DNA of 64,000 bases, taken from assembly GCA_024516155.1 (NCBI GenBank), contig JAJJXM010000032.1, forward strand, positions 372,001 through 436,000, given 5' to 3'. The stretch comes from Pyronema omphalodes (Eukaryota > Ascomycota > Pezizomycetes > Pezizales > Pyronemataceae). Shown here one piece after another: positions 46,001 through 58,143 of the stretch. Made by a program: the position numbers and the translations under genes. The notes under the pieces were generated by a model. The model was not told where the DNA came from. It saw only the letters and a list, made by a program, of their open reading frames with translations, and did no database searches. Each line of letters opens with the position of its first letter. The first letter of the stretch is position 1.

Positions 46001-48348
46001 AGTACGAAGGAAACTAAAATTTATTCACAAGGCGTTTTGCCCTAGAAGTATTACAAGTAACGGATGCGATGCCCGGCTACGGGGATATATTCTAGTCCTT
46101 GACTCCTTGTCCTTGGAACCTCCAGCTATCCCTAGCTTCTACGCCTGCTTCGCTTTGCTTTTCTTTGCGAAGCGAAATTCGGGTATGGCCCACCATACAA
46201 ACGAGGCGTACATAACACCTACTTTTTCTACGGAGCATGCGGAGCGGAGACCGGATGAAATCCATCATATGTGCCTGTATGTACTCATATCTACCATCGC
46301 CTGTTCCTGTTTGTATACATACAAATGATATAAATGATATAGATAGGGTATTCTATATTATATTATAGCTCGCTTTCCATGGCTTGACAGGCATACCTGG
46401 CTCTCGATGTCCCCGAAGATGTCTACAACTGACCAATGGATTTGTTATACACCATATTTCTTGGCTGTTGTTATTGTTCATCATGGTCATCATGGTTTAT
46501 GGTTATCATGGTTATCTTCTACAGTTGTACATACATACAGTCGTACATATGGCGTATGGCATGGCGTATATATCATCATAGCAATGGTTAAAACTAAGGC
46601 GTCTTCGTTACGGGAAAACATTTCTTAATAAAGTTGCGTGGAAGAGGAGAAGGGTGGGGAGCACAGTACCTGCTTCTTTGTGTCCAACCAGATCTCCAGG
46701 ATACCCGCTGCTGCAGTCTGCAGCCTGCAGCTGTGTCTATCTGTATGGTGGGCTGCTAGACCACCGTTTTAGCAGCAGTAGCAAGTAACAAGGCATGGCA
46801 AGAACAAGGTTCTTTAGCGGACCAATCAATTCACTTCATCGACATCTTCTACGCGCCCAAACTTTACGCTTTACTGTAAACATACTAGACACGATATAGA
46901 TCACAGCATCTGCCATCACAGCATCAACATGGCATCACAGCATCTGGTCTCCGGAGTCCGCATGATCAGATTCGACTCGAATTGACTCCCGCAAACCACC
47001 GAGGAGAATTGCTGTTTCCCCGCTTCATTGGTAGGTATTTTCAGAGAATTGCTAATAGACTGACAGTTAACCGGTTCGCCTCAAACTTCCGGGTATGTAC
47101 CATGTACTATTGTGTACATACATGCAATTTGCCCTCTTTAACTAACTAGCTGATAGATAGTCAATTGAAGTTTTGATGAACGCAAACGAAACGAAGGCAG
47201 TATGTACAGCCCCTCCCCTCATTGCTCATCCCCTTACCATGTTGCCTCCGCTCCGGACGAAGGCGGAGGCGAAGGCGGAGACGAAGGCAAATCCCTACCT
47301 AACAGCCTAGCAGCCTAACTAGCTAGCAGAATCCCAAGAAATACAAAACGTGATATGATTTGATGTGATACACAGGGTATTGTTTTGGGTAGTTTGATAC
47401 GTTGATACGTTGATACGATGATACGCCCTAGAGACGTTAGAGCTACCTTGTAGATACCTCCTATGGATGTAGATCGTTGGGCATTTCTGCCAGCTATAGT
47501 GCACCATGATCCATAGGCTATGTCTACCTATGTAGCTACATAGCTATAAGACAATATCTGCACTTTGTGACATGATGTAGACATCTATGATCATCGGCTC
47601 TCGAGTACTCAAGTACTGGGGACTAAACCTCATTGCCCATTATTGCCGATTGCCCCCTTGAAAAACAAATTCGCTTCGGGATGGGATTACTTTTTTGTTA
47701 CACATGATGGTGATATCATCAGGACTATAGATGGCTGGATGGATGGATGGATGGGGAGGAGGGGACGGGAGGGGAAAACGAGGAACAGAGGAACACAGGA
47801 TGTGAACCGATAGATAGGCGCCCGACTGTACCTAGCAAGCTAGCTAGCTACCCTGTAAAGCTGTGATCCCTAATCCCTACCCTAATCCCTAATCCCCGCC
47901 AGGAGCAGTTGCAGCATCCAGAACACAGCATCCAACCCATACCATGCTGAATTGTGAACTATGAACTACGAATTTTGAATTATGAATTTCGAAGCAACCA
48001 GCAACTAGCAAGCAGCAAGCAGCAAGTAGTTGTATCACCATAGTATCCTGTCTAGGACCCGACCGAGCCGAGCGGTGCGAAGCAGATTGTGTCTTGTGTC
48101 AAGTGTCTGGACTGAATTGCTTAGGATTGCTGAGGGATATGGCGTTTTGAATGGAGATGCCAGGGACTACTATAGTACTGTACACTACTTTGCTATGTAA
48201 CAGCTGTACACCATAACTCGGGTTTGCACTTTTCTTTCATATAATCCTTCCGGAATACCCCACCTACTGCCACCACCATCATCATCACCACCACCACTAC
48301 TACCCCAGTTGTACAAAAACAGCAAATACAGCAACAACAACAACAACA

Positions 48349-48386
<38 letters not shown>

Positions 48387-48789
48387 AAGAGCTACAAGAA
48401 AAACGAGAAAATTTTGCATTTGAAAAAAGCTTCGTGCTCTTGTATACCCACATAAACGATATTGCTTCTATATAACACATCACAACACAACATAACATAA
48501 CCGCAATCGTTGAAAAGGTCTCGCGACGGCCCGAGTTGCAACACAAAAACCAAAAGTTAAAGTTAAAGTCCGGAAAGTACGGAATACACGAAAACGATAG
48601 ACTGCAATAACCCGCAATCAATATCGATAATCGAGGAGCTAAATAACTCTAAAGTCTAAACTTTAGACTTTAGACTTTAAATAACCAGCATCGAGCATCG
48701 AACATCGGAATCTCTTGTTCTGTTTATAAACCCCCCGGTCCCCCCGCCGAACCCCGAAGCCAAAAACTTCCAAACACAAACAAAAAAAA
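43012..48789. other. 5.8-kb intergenic desert
   Basis: Contains the noxB promoter side (TGGTGG repeats at 43015-43050), several palindrome-poor AT tracts, GCTCCCTGG units at 44660-44685, a degenerate CCCTAAT-like run at 47868-47897 that only vaguely resembles telomere repeats, and CAA/CTA trinucleotide runs. Frames such as 45978-46328 (+, ATG start) show no domain. From 48640 to 48789 the DNA has the CTTTAGACTTTAGACTT palindrome and a C-rich leader for the next gene. Confidence 0.5.
48332..48386. repeat. (CAA)n then (CTA)n trinucleotide repeats
   Basis: About six CAA units run directly into about twelve CTA units. On the minus strand they read as poly-Ser/poly-Cys within an otherwise meaningless frame. 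Confidence 0.9.
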
Positions 48790-49319
48790 ATGGGTCGTCT
48801 AATCAAAAACCATCTCGCACGACTAATCATCCTCACAGCAGCGACTTATCAAATCGCCGCTGGAATCCATGGAATATTCTGGCCGAAGATCTTTTGGGAT
48901 ATCTTTACCAAGTTCGTAATCCCCTCCCATCCTCAATCCCATCATCTTCTAAACCCAGACATCCCACCAACAACCAGTCAACCTGCTAACCTCTCCCCAG
49001 AGTCCTCGACCCCGCCGTAAAACCCTTCCCAATCCTCCAAATCCTCAACATACTCTTTGGACTCTTCGGGCTAGCCTGGGAATACCCACTACCGATCCTG
49101 ATCCCGAATACATCACTCCATCGTTCCATCGGGGCTAGATTGGCCATATATCCATTGTCGGTGTTTGTGGCGATACTACTGTATCAGGGAACTAATGCCG
49201 CGGTTTATTATACTGCGGGATGGTTGGTTTATTGGTGGGCTCATGCGGAGGGTGAGATTGTTTGTATGCCGTGGAAAATTCCAGAGAGAGCTAGAGGAGC
49301 GGGTGGAAGTAAGGCGTGA
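48790..49319 (+). CDS. Small four-TM fungal membrane protein (DUF7727-like; 2 exons)
   Basis: Exons 48790-48911 and 49001-49319 give 146 aa; the 89-nt intron has a GCTAACC branch site and CCCCAG acceptor, and the AA|A junction restores Lys in FTKVLDPAVKPFPILQ. The predicted protein has four hydrophobic helices: LARLIILTAATYQIAAGIHG, ILQILNILFGLFGLAWEYPL, LAIYPLSVFVAILLYQGT and AVYYTAGWLVYWWAHAEGE. The start MGRLIKNHLARL and the tail VCMPWKIPERARGAGGSK fit an uncharacterised family of fungal integral membrane proteins that I recall as DUF7727; that name should be checked. Function unknown. The ATG lies directly after an A-rich leader. Confidence 0.8.
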
Positions 49320-52300
49320 AGAAAATAGGAAGAAAAAAATGGGAATGAAATATATGATGTTGATGGATGGGTTGTAACTGGTGTAAAATTATGAGTGTTT
49401 GTTTATTTCGTCATTTCCTATTTTTTCTTGGTGTTTTTTTATTATTTCTCGTTTGTTACCTATTCCCTGTTTTTAGCTATTATTTCCCTCTATTTCCTTT
49501 TATTTTCTATTTTATTTTCATTTTTTGGGTTGTTTTTAGGGTCGTTTTGGGGTTATTGATTTCATATTTCCTATCTCTTGTTCCTTATTCCTTTCCCTAC
49601 CTCATATCTCTTATTTCCTTTCTTTATTCCCATATAACTGTATTATACTCTTATACTATTATTTTACCAACACCGCCATGTATACGCACCTACATACACA
49701 CCTACACCCATTACACTCGAACCATCATGAAATCCACTAATCACCAACCACTGATCACTGATCACTAACCTATAACCACCAACCTTAACCCAGTTGTCAA
49801 TCCACCAGTAACCTTAAACCTTAACCTTAACCTTAAACCCATGAATTCATAATCACAATTCACCATGAATCAATGATCACCATGATCACCGTTCCTACGA
49901 TCACTAATCCAATTGTCAACCCAACAATCCAACACCCAAACTATCAATTCACTAATCCAACCCAGCCCAACAACCCAACCCAGTCCGTAGGCCATCCACC
50001 GGACCTGCCACCGGCCCCGGGTGATCCATCGTATCAATAATCATATTGAAATCAAACCCATGATATAACGCATCCCGACCCAACGCATCCAATCCATGAT
50101 ACATACAACCCATCCCGTAGAAGCTGAATCGAACCTCGTTGAAACCCGATACCATGCAGAATCGCAGACATCCGAAAATCAATTATGATCCCACGGGTCC
50201 GGCCAATCCAGTTACCTACACATGACACACAACACAATACGCGCTTCGACGTTACACAGAGGATTCTGCACAAATACGCGCTTTGAATTTCTCGGAGGAA
50301 TATTATGAAGGCTTGCGCTATATGATGTGGAATTTGATGTTCCGTGCTCGTTGGCGCGGCTCCGGGTTTTGAGATCAGTTTTGGTATGTGTGTGAGAAGT
50401 GTATGGGGGGGGGGGGGTAGTGTAATATACGTCTATATAGCGGCTAGAGAGCTAGTTGGCTCGGGAATGTAGGGTGTGTAGGGTACTCTGCTGTCGGCCT
50501 TGGGTACTGATCATAACATAAAACGAATCGAAACGGAACAATAGAAACAAAAGGAGATTAAACGAAAGAATCGAGCAGAAACAACACAACAGAAGAAAAG
50601 GAAACGGAAGAAGCAAAAAAAGCAAAATATTTTCTCCGAGCGCCACTAGACCGCTTAACTGACTATACCACGAGGCTATAACTATATCAAACATATCATA
50701 TCATGATGTAACCATCGTGGCTATGAAAAGTCGATTTTATGGATAGATACATGAACAAGTTGTGGATTTGGTTGTAATCTAGTGAATGAAGTGAATGAAG
50801 TGGATAAAGCGAATCCAGTTATATCTCAAGCCTTGGTGAAGTTTATGATGAAAAAAAAAAGCATCGGATAATGGATCACCAAACTCCCTAGAGCTTTGGG
50901 ATATCAATACCAAAAACATCAAAACAGTATCTAGCAGTATTGCCTTGTCCAATTGGTATATACCTCTAAGCCTATAAGCCTATAGATAGAGTCATCTCAG
51001 CTAGACAAAAAAAGGAAGTTAAAGGGTATGATGTAAGTGGGACCGTGGGAGATTTCAGGGACCAGATTCGATATATCTCGATATATCTCGACAAACCATT
51101 GCCGATATATCCCGATGCATGCATGCATCGTTAAACTGGCGACTACACAACCAGATAACCAGGCAAAACCGAAAACAAAAACCCGCAAATAAAAAAACAC
51201 CCCCCTCCTGATAGTTCATTTCAGTTCTCACAACCTCCATAGTTTATTATCTATCTCTAAACCCCACCCCAGGCTCCATAAAAAAGAAGAACAGTGGTAA
51301 CCTCTAGTTTCTAGTCTCTAGTCTCTATGCTTCAGTCTCCAATCTCTATCCCAGTCATTGCTATATGACATACGTCAACAAAATCCGAAACGCAACGAAG
51401 CATAGCAAAGTGCATCGAAGCGCCTAGAAGTTACGAAGTGCATTTCCGAAGTGAACCGGTAGTGTATGGTAGACAGTTTTTCATGTTTGCTTTTTATGTA
51501 GGAGTACTTTTGATGTACATATGTAAGTCACCAGGCACCACCATAGCGAAAAACAAAAACAAAAAGTGCAATTTGATGCAGGTATGTAGACCGCAGAACT
51601 TAGCACTTGGATAATCGATATGCGAAATCTTCAGGAGAATATCGTGGTGTATCAAAAGAGTGTTTGATGGGAATTGGGGGATGGTGTGTGCTTTTTTTAT
51701 TTTTGTTTTTTTTATCAATCGTATGGATTAGGGATGGATGGATATGATGCACTGGCTATACACAGCGCTTGTGGGATGGGATGGGATGGGATGGGCCCTG
51801 GGGAATTAGATGCGGATTTTAAGAGGCGTGATAGATGATTGATGGATTGATAAGAAATGGTTCCTGGGCGCCGCGCGTGCGTGCGTGCGTAAGTTTTTGT
51901 TTTTCTTGAACTATAGATCTATTCTATGCATAATTGTTGATATTGTTTCCTCCAAGGCTCGTGATCATGAAAGTAGATATACTCCGGACCGTTTAATACA
52001 TACATCTCCAGTTCACAACAAATAAGTCTATCTGTCCCTTTATTGCAGTATTGGTTAAAAAAAACTAACAATATATCTATTCGATCCATAGTCTATAGAA
52101 CATAGTCCATAGCGCTCCCATAGCCCCACAACCCCATAGCCCATGATCCATAATCGATAATCCGGTGCAAAGAACTCTATGCATGCAAACCCATACTTAC
52201 CATTCTCTATCCCGTATTCCTCAACTCAAATTCCGCAAAGCTAGTTAACAATACGAACTCAGCTGCACCAATATCATGCGCATAAATATCCTTCATTTCC

Positions 52301-54128
52301 CATATCGCATGCAAGCTACGCCTAAGCGAAGCGCCATACCCGCCAACCGGACCCCCCCCCCCCCCCATATCCACCGTATCCGCCAACTTACGAAGCTAGC
52401 CAAGCGAAGCTAGGGAAAGCAAACAAACATAGCGTCAAATCTCAATACGCCTAGTGTAACCGCGCGCGCATTTTCGTATAGCGACGGTACGGTGTTGCGT
52501 GGTCTGGTGTGTTGTGGTGCGTTAGCGACGCTATGTTCGTTTTCGCGGACCGAACGAATGAAAAAACAAAAAAAAAAAATTGGAAAAAGAAAAGAAAAAA
52601 CTCATGGTATGGTATCGTATGTGTGCATTTATGTATGTATGTACGGAACTGGTACCTAGTGAAGCGAAGGAAAAAAAGAAAATAATAAACTGGTTCTGTG
52701 GATGGATGGAGACGGATGGGACCTGGTAGATTGAGATGCATAGGAATGGGCGGGTAGCTTAGGGTAGGGTACGGAGCAGGGGAATGATCTTTGACTGGTT
52801 TTCGGACGAATATCGAGGTTTGTGAGATGATACGAGAGCGAGGCGCCCGGTTAGTCATTGTGCCGAGGTTTCGGTGGTAGGATGTGAACGCGGGGTGTAG
52901 AGCATATGGGACCGAGACTCGGTGGAATCCAGAGTTGGACACCAGCCAAAAGAAACATCGAGACGAGCTATGGTTGACTCATCACCGGCCAGCTTTGAGC
53001 GCAAGCTGACTCCTGAGTGATCCTGGTGATCAAACATATGCTAGAGATTTCTTTGAATCCTTTAAGAACCCTTTCGAACTCAACACCGAGATAGCTACAC
53101 TAGACTTCATCAGCTGTCACTCATACATAAGAGTAATGATTGTCATAAAATGCCTCGGACGTATACACGCTAGGTGGCGTATCTCAGCCCTGAATAATAA
53201 TGAACCGAAGTTCTAATATAATATAAACAACAATCCAACACCAGTAAAGTACCGATCTCTACCACCATAAAATACAAAATCAAATCAACTTGCTTATAGA
53301 AAGTTGAGAGCCAGATATGTATCCCTGCATACTTTCTTTACAATCCAGAACAGGATACAAGATAGAGTACCTCCGGTAGTTAAAGTGCAAGACAGGTGAT
53401 ACATACCAGAATTTTGGTGCAGAGCCAATGTCACGTTACATGGTAGCAGGTGAACAGGAAAGTCTGGGCATAATGGTGATGATTCAAAATCTTCTCCGGT
53501 AGGATAGTGGTGATGTTGGATGAATAGATGATGACGTCAGTGAGGAAAGTGCGGAAGTGATACGTATGGATGGTAACAAAGATGTCTCGGCGCAGATATT
53601 GAAGATTTAAGTTTGGGGACAGAGCCTCAGTAGAATTATTTATTAGGTTGAATCACGGTATTTAAAGATTCCTAGGATATTAAATGGTAGCGAGGTAGCA
53701 TTTACAGCTTTCAAAATGAAATCACGAGTGATTTCATGAGACTTCAGGTGTTGAAAACGGTTACTTCATGTTGAGAAGGATTTGTACTACTTCAAAGGTT
53801 GAAAATGGAGGATTATAGGACTTATAGGCCAGTCATTATAACCGGTAGACATGCAACGGCTCTCTAATTTACCGTTATTCGGCCACCGAGTTCTCATTAC
53901 AAGAGAAAATATATTTAAAAAACTTGTCGGGGCTTTTTGGCAACATAAATCCTCATCTGCTTGAACTTGAAGTGAAAGATCATCTTTGGAACTCTGTGTA
54001 TCCGCGTGGAAATAGCTACTCGTACAACTACACCTCAGGGACGTACTATCGTTCTCACTGCAGACCCCGCGATCCAAAGACGCAAGTGCAAATCTTATAA
54101 ACAATTCCCATGCTGAAAATCACCAGTA
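49320..54128. other. 4.8-kb intergenic desert
   Basis: T-rich 3' flank to 49640, then AACCTT-type units (49788-49836), a G-run at 50406-50417, GATATATCTC units near 51070-51100, GGGAT units at 51775-51795, GTGC units at 51880-51892, a C-run at 52353-52366 and a GC-richer patch at 52440-52560. A minus-strand frame at 53787-54104 has ordinary composition but no ATG and no domain; it might be a downstream exon of the neighbouring orphan gene. Confidence 0.45.
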
Positions 54129-55025
54129 TCACATATGATCACTCAGAACACAACCCAACCCATAACAACCCCCACCACACACGCAATAAACCAACCTCCT
54201 CGCCTTGTCTTCTACCCAAACACTTTCCCCAAATTGCCTACGCTTCTGTAGTAACCAATCTACAACCGCATAAACCCATTCCATCACCCAATTTCGGAAA
54301 TAAACCAATGTTATCCCAAGCAACATGACATACTTTATTACACCAATACCAAGAATAAACCCATCCCTCCTCGCCTCCTCGATATTCCAACTAATCTTTC
54401 TAACCATCATTGATGCAATATTTTTATACCCACCCATCTCTTCCGAAAAACAACGACCATGTAGCAAATGGATTCCCTTCGAGTCGATATCCACTTGAAA
54501 AGTTTCCTGCGACACAGAGGCACGAGAATTTAACTTCTCCGACTTTGTAGTAGTGGTCTTATATATTCTAAAAAGAGCATCTCGGTGATTCTTCAAGATT
54601 CTTTGGGTCTTTGAATTCCTTTGGACTTTCGGAGTTTTGGGGCTTCCAGGTGGACGGAAAGGTTTGAATGGGACCTGGAAGAAGACGTTTAATCTTGCAT
54701 AAGATCTTCTTTGGGTGGAATATCGGATTTGTTGGATACAGTTTGGAGGAAAGAATAATGTTCCTTCGATGGCATGTTGCTTGAGCTTCGTGTTGTGTGA
54801 TTTTCTGCCTTGGTGGCTGAATCTTTGGTTACAGCTTGCTCCCGCTGTAAAGGTTGGTGTACTTAAGAATCCGATATTCTTTGCTGGGCTGGTAGTTTTA
54901 CGGTACTGCATCATTATGACTGATGCTGGTGATGCTATCCGGTGTGGAGTTCGAGTAGGAGCGAAACGGGTGACAACAAACTTTGATATCCGATTTGAAC
55001 AGAGATAAAAAATGGGTTGGCTCAT
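54129..55025 (-). CDS. Orphan basic protein with a C-terminal membrane helix, possibly mitochondrial
   Basis: A 298-aa single-exon frame on the minus strand; ATG at 55025 (MSQPIFYLCSNRISKFVVTR) is preferred because the frame above it opens only with non-ATG codons. The N-terminal 150 residues are rich in Arg, Lys, Ser, Thr and poor in acidic residues (FAPTRTPHRIASPAS, QRRSYARLNVFFQVPF), as in mitochondrial targeting regions. A hydrophobic helix (FILGIGVIKYVMLLGITLVY) lies near residue 235, followed by a basic tail ending in LSDHM. I do not recognise a family. It lies tail-on to the gap and about 0.7 kb upstream of the Dsk2 gene's 3' end on the same strand. Confidence 0.5.
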   Translation of the reverse strand: MSQPIFYLCSNRISKFVVTRFAPTRTPHRIASPASVIMMQYRKTTSPAKNIGFLSTPTFTAGASCNQRFSHQGRKSHNTKLKQHAIEGTLFFPPNCIQQIRYSTQRRSYARLNVFFQVPFKPFRPPGSPKTPKVQRNSKTQRILKNHRDALFRIYKTTTTKSEKLNSRASVSQETFQVDIDSKGIHLLHGRCFSEEMGGYKNIASMMVRKISWNIEEARRDGFILGIGVIKYVMLLGITLVYFRNWVMEWVYAVVDWLLQKRRQFGESVWVEDKARRLVYCVCGGGCYGLGCVLSDHM

Positions 55026-55685
55026 GTTTGAACCCCTAACAAATAGTGACGATATCTGGTTATGTGTTGTATTCGGCGTGGGCTCAAGTTCCAAAATATG
55101 GAAATGGAGGACATCACTAAGACTAAAGAGGTGGAAGGATGCTAAATCTATTGAATATGGCGGTGTAGATCAATCAGCTGGTATGGGATGTGGTGTAGAT
55201 GACGGCAAAGATATACGGTAGATGATGCTGTAGCCTGGATCTCTGACATCAGATGATATATCGGGATAACTGACAGTGTTGTCATAGTGTGGAAACATCA
55301 TAGAAACAGCATTCAAGCTTCCAGATGGTCAGGCTGTCATGTAGCATAGATATAGCACACAAGCCCTACACATTATCTGCAACACAAGGTAATTCATGGG
55401 TATGGAACTTGAGTATCATGATATTCTTGGTTTCATGAAATTCAAGACAAAATGTTTAGACTCGAACCGCTCACTAAAATATGTATGAAATTCCGAGCTT
55501 CAAATTATATAAAATGACACCCTCGTCACAATCTCATTAAATTTGTTCTGATTTACATCAAACCCGTGATATAATCGCCTCAACTCAACACACTGCTACT
55601 TAACGTCCGCACCGCTGGTACTTGGTAATCAGAAAGAAAAAACAGTGCCATCCCCATAAACCTACATGACATCCTTATTAGGCGC
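55026..55685. other. Intergenic between two minus-strand genes
   Basis: Promoter region of the orphan membrane-protein gene and 3' flank of Dsk2. Nothing else seen. Confidence 0.45.
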
Positions 55686-56977
55686 TTAACCACCAAGCAA
55701 CTGATTAATCGCTCCCTGTACGCTTCCTCCACTTCGCCTTAACGCCGCAACATTCGCCTCGAAATCAAAGAATCCCATATCATTCAACTGCCTGAGCTGC
55801 TCTGCGTATCTCTCCTCGGGCGGTCTATTATCCGCTGGAGCCTGGGGATACGACGGCATTCCTCCTGAGAAGAGTCCTGCAAAGGGATTTGCCGCAGCTC
55901 CTCCGGCACCGGCACCTTCACCTCCAGCAGCAGGAGGCATTCCCATTTCCCGTAGCATTTGCTGCAACGCTGAGGCTCCTCCCGCATTAGCTCCTCCAGG
56001 GGAGACCATTCCAAGCATCTCCATTGCACGAGCCATTTCTTGGGGGCTCGGCTGAGGAAGGGATCCGAAAGGTGATGCACCTCCCGATGCCGCACCTGCA
56101 AATGGGTTTCCAGCACCTCCGAACAGGCTTGCGAAGGGATTTGCTGAGGGGGCAGCACCAGAAGTGGCACCGCCAGAACCACTCTGTGTAGCAGCAGCTC
56201 CGGTGGGTGTATTATCGGTAGCTCCGGGAGCAGGGAAAGATGGTACAGTAGCTCCGGCTCTCATCTGGGCTGCCTGCCGCAACATGTTGGGATCCGTCAT
56301 CATCCGTCGGAACGCATCGGACTGCATCATCTCCCGAGCACCTGGACCCAAAGACTGTAGCACTGGGTTCGATCGGATGATAAAGTCTAACATGTCCGGA
56401 TTACGGAGCATCTCGTTAATTTGAGATTGGAGCATTGGATTCTCTAATGCAGTGGCGAAGCTCTCGGGGTCAGGTGGAATCATCTGTTTGCGACACAGGT
56501 TAGCCACTATGGAGGGTAATAGATGAAGAGACTGAAGCTTACTCCTCCGTCAGGACCGAACATACTGGCGGGCGGTAGTGGTACACCAGTATACTGTGCT
56601 CCTGTAAGCTGTGATGCGATACCAGTGCCGGTGCTTGTAGAGAGTCGCGGGATAGCGGCTGGTGTACTGGTCGCAGCGCTGCTTGCTGTTGCTGCTTGAC
56701 TCGAGGTTGCAGCTCTAACCAAGTGAATAGTATTTCCCGCCTTGACGTTGTAGGTTGCCAATGTCTCCTCATTTTTCATTACGCGGCCAGAGTAGATGAG
56801 CCTTTGGGAAGCGGCGGGGATAGTACATTGTTCTGCTATCTTGGCCTTCACATCGGCGATAGTTGTAGTGAGAGGGAGAGTAAGCGAGTACTTGTTCTCT
56901 TGTTGCTTGACGATGAACTGGATACCGTCTTCTGGTGTATCGACTGGTGTATCGGCAGGGGCAGTTGAGTCGGCCAT
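55686..56977 (-). CDS. dsk2: Ubiquilin / Dsk2 ubiquitin-receptor protein (2 exons)
   Basis: Minus-strand exons 56977-56543 and 56483-55686 give 410 aa; the 59-nt intron (GTAAGC...GCTAACC...AACAG) joins FGPDGG to MIPPDPESFA. Residues 18-90 are a ubiquitin-like domain (IQFIVKQQENKYSLTL to GNTIHLVRA). STI1-type helical repeats follow: ENPMLQSQINEMLRNPDMLD, VLQSLGPGAREMMQSD and MMTDPNMLRQAAQMR. Gly/Ala/Pro-rich, low-complexity linkers separate them from a further STI1-like segment (EMARAMEMLGMV, LQQMLREMGMPP). The C-terminal UBA domain (about 366-410, YAEQLRQLNDMGFFDFEANV to INQLLGG) binds ubiquitin chains. Dsk2 shuttles ubiquitylated substrates to the proteasome through its UBL and chaperones membrane-protein precursors. 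Domain order and length match fungal Dsk2. Confidence 0.95.
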
Positions 56978-57647
56978 CGTTGTTATAGCGAGGTGTTCTG
57001 GAGCTTCCAGAAACGCGACGTGGATGTATTATCGGTTGCCTAAGTATAAGGCGGTGTATTAACAGCTAGTATGTCGTTTGGTAGACGGATGGCGGCGATG
57101 ATTGATGTTGAGGAGATGTATAGTGATTATCAAGGTGGAAGGTGGAGATAGTGGGGAGGCTGAGAGATAGTGGGGGTAGCGCGTATTGTAAATACAAGTC
57201 AAGTACTCCGGGGTTGAAGGTGGCCAACGCCATTTTACCGGACCTCCATATTCAATTTAAAAAAGTAACTACAGTACCGCGATAGAAACAATGTCAAGCT
57301 GAGTAAAGCTGTAAAGCTAGCTGACACATATAATTTGCAGAAGGTTAGTGAACACTTTGTCAATAGCTCCCGATATTCAGGAAGGCCCGAATTTTGTCAA
57401 CTCAGAAGTTGCCAGTTGATTCGGTTGACTTCCGTCCCGCATGCATTTGTTAGGTTGGACCCGGGAAAAGCAATGAATGAACACTAAGAGACAGTGATAC
57501 ATAGATGAAGAGCCAATATCGTATGACTGTGGAATCGTGTGAGTAGATATGGGGTATAACAATTCTGAAATCCGGAAAATAAGGGCATGATATGGAAGTA
57601 AAGTAGCTGTATCTATATTGTATTAAAGACTCTTCAAGACATCACAT
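56978..57647. other. Dsk2 promoter side, no further gene
   Basis: AT-rich with a GGAGATAGTGGGG-type purine tract around 57137-57180. No reading frame of interest. Confidence 0.5.
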
Positions 57648-57727
57648 GATTCAGTAGTGTAGGGGTATCATGAGCGCTTGCCATTAGCATTCTGCGCTCG
57701 ACCCGGGTTCGAATCCCGGCTGAATCA
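57648..57727 (+). tRNA. tRNA-Gly (GCC) with a 9-nt intron
   Basis: The acceptor stem GATTCAG/CTGAATC is perfect; D arm GTGT-AGGGGTA-TCAT, anticodon stem AGCGC/GCGCT perfect, T arm CCGGG-TTCGAAT-CCCGG perfect, discriminator A. The anticodon loop begins TTGCCA, giving anticodon GCC at positions 34-36. Between the two halves of the anticodon stem there are 16 nt, so 9 nt beyond a normal 7-nt loop, best read as an intron after position 37. A box TAGTGTAGGGG and B box GGTTCGAATCC are intact, and TTTT at 57728-57731 is the Pol III terminator. Confidence 0.9.
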
Positions 57728-58143
57728 TTTTGCATGAAAATTTTTTGATCTATGTAGTGAATCTACCGGGGCCTGCAGAGTAGAGTGATCATCAGTGGTT
57801 GAAATTGTTGGAGAACTATTGCTTTTTGACCTCTGTACCATCCACCCGTTGAGATGAGGTATTTTGCGGAAGGTTTCTTGTAGTTTTTTAGTGATGTCAT
57901 CAATATTTGGCTACGGTTATGCGTCAAGGACAGAGCCAGCCACCACAGTGAGTCGCTCCACACAAACAATTTGCCATGAATGGAGCCAGCTAATGGTATT
58001 TGAAAGAACCAGGAAAGAAGTGGCTCTAACGAAGGGTTAACCCGGGATAAATTAAGATGAGTAGCCAAAAACCCAGTTGGGATGATGTTTGTTGGATAAC
58101 TGCACAGTGAGTGATTGAAGCTGTTTGTTGCATATGGCGGCAT
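57725..58143 (-). CDS. Weak two-exon candidate antisense to the tRNA end
   Basis: Minus-strand ATG at 58143 opens a frame (MPPYATNSFNHSLCSYPTNI). Splicing 58143-57964 to 57910-57725 over a 53-nt GTGTGG...CATAAC...CGTAG segment gives 121 aa whose second half (NIDDITKKLQETFRKIPHLN) looks coding. However, the stop would fall inside the tRNA gene and no domain is recognised. The unspliced frame also runs for 126 codons, so either or neither may be real. Confidence 0.22.

Noticed and set aside
45978..46328. 116-codon ATG frame beginning MVVLTSDEVRRKLKF
   Set aside because: Composition is acceptable but it has no domain, no promoter signal and a hydrophobic, repeat-adjacent tail; evidence is too thin to call a gene.
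47868..47897. CCCTAATCCCTACCCTAATCCC-like stretch resembling telomeric CCCTAA
   Set aside because: The units are 6-7 nt and irregular (CCCTAAT), only about four copies, and the flanks are ordinary; not a convincing interstitial telomere.
49788..49836. AACCTT repeats as a telomere remnant
   Set aside because: Unit order is AACCTT, not the fungal CCCTAA; a plain microsatellite.
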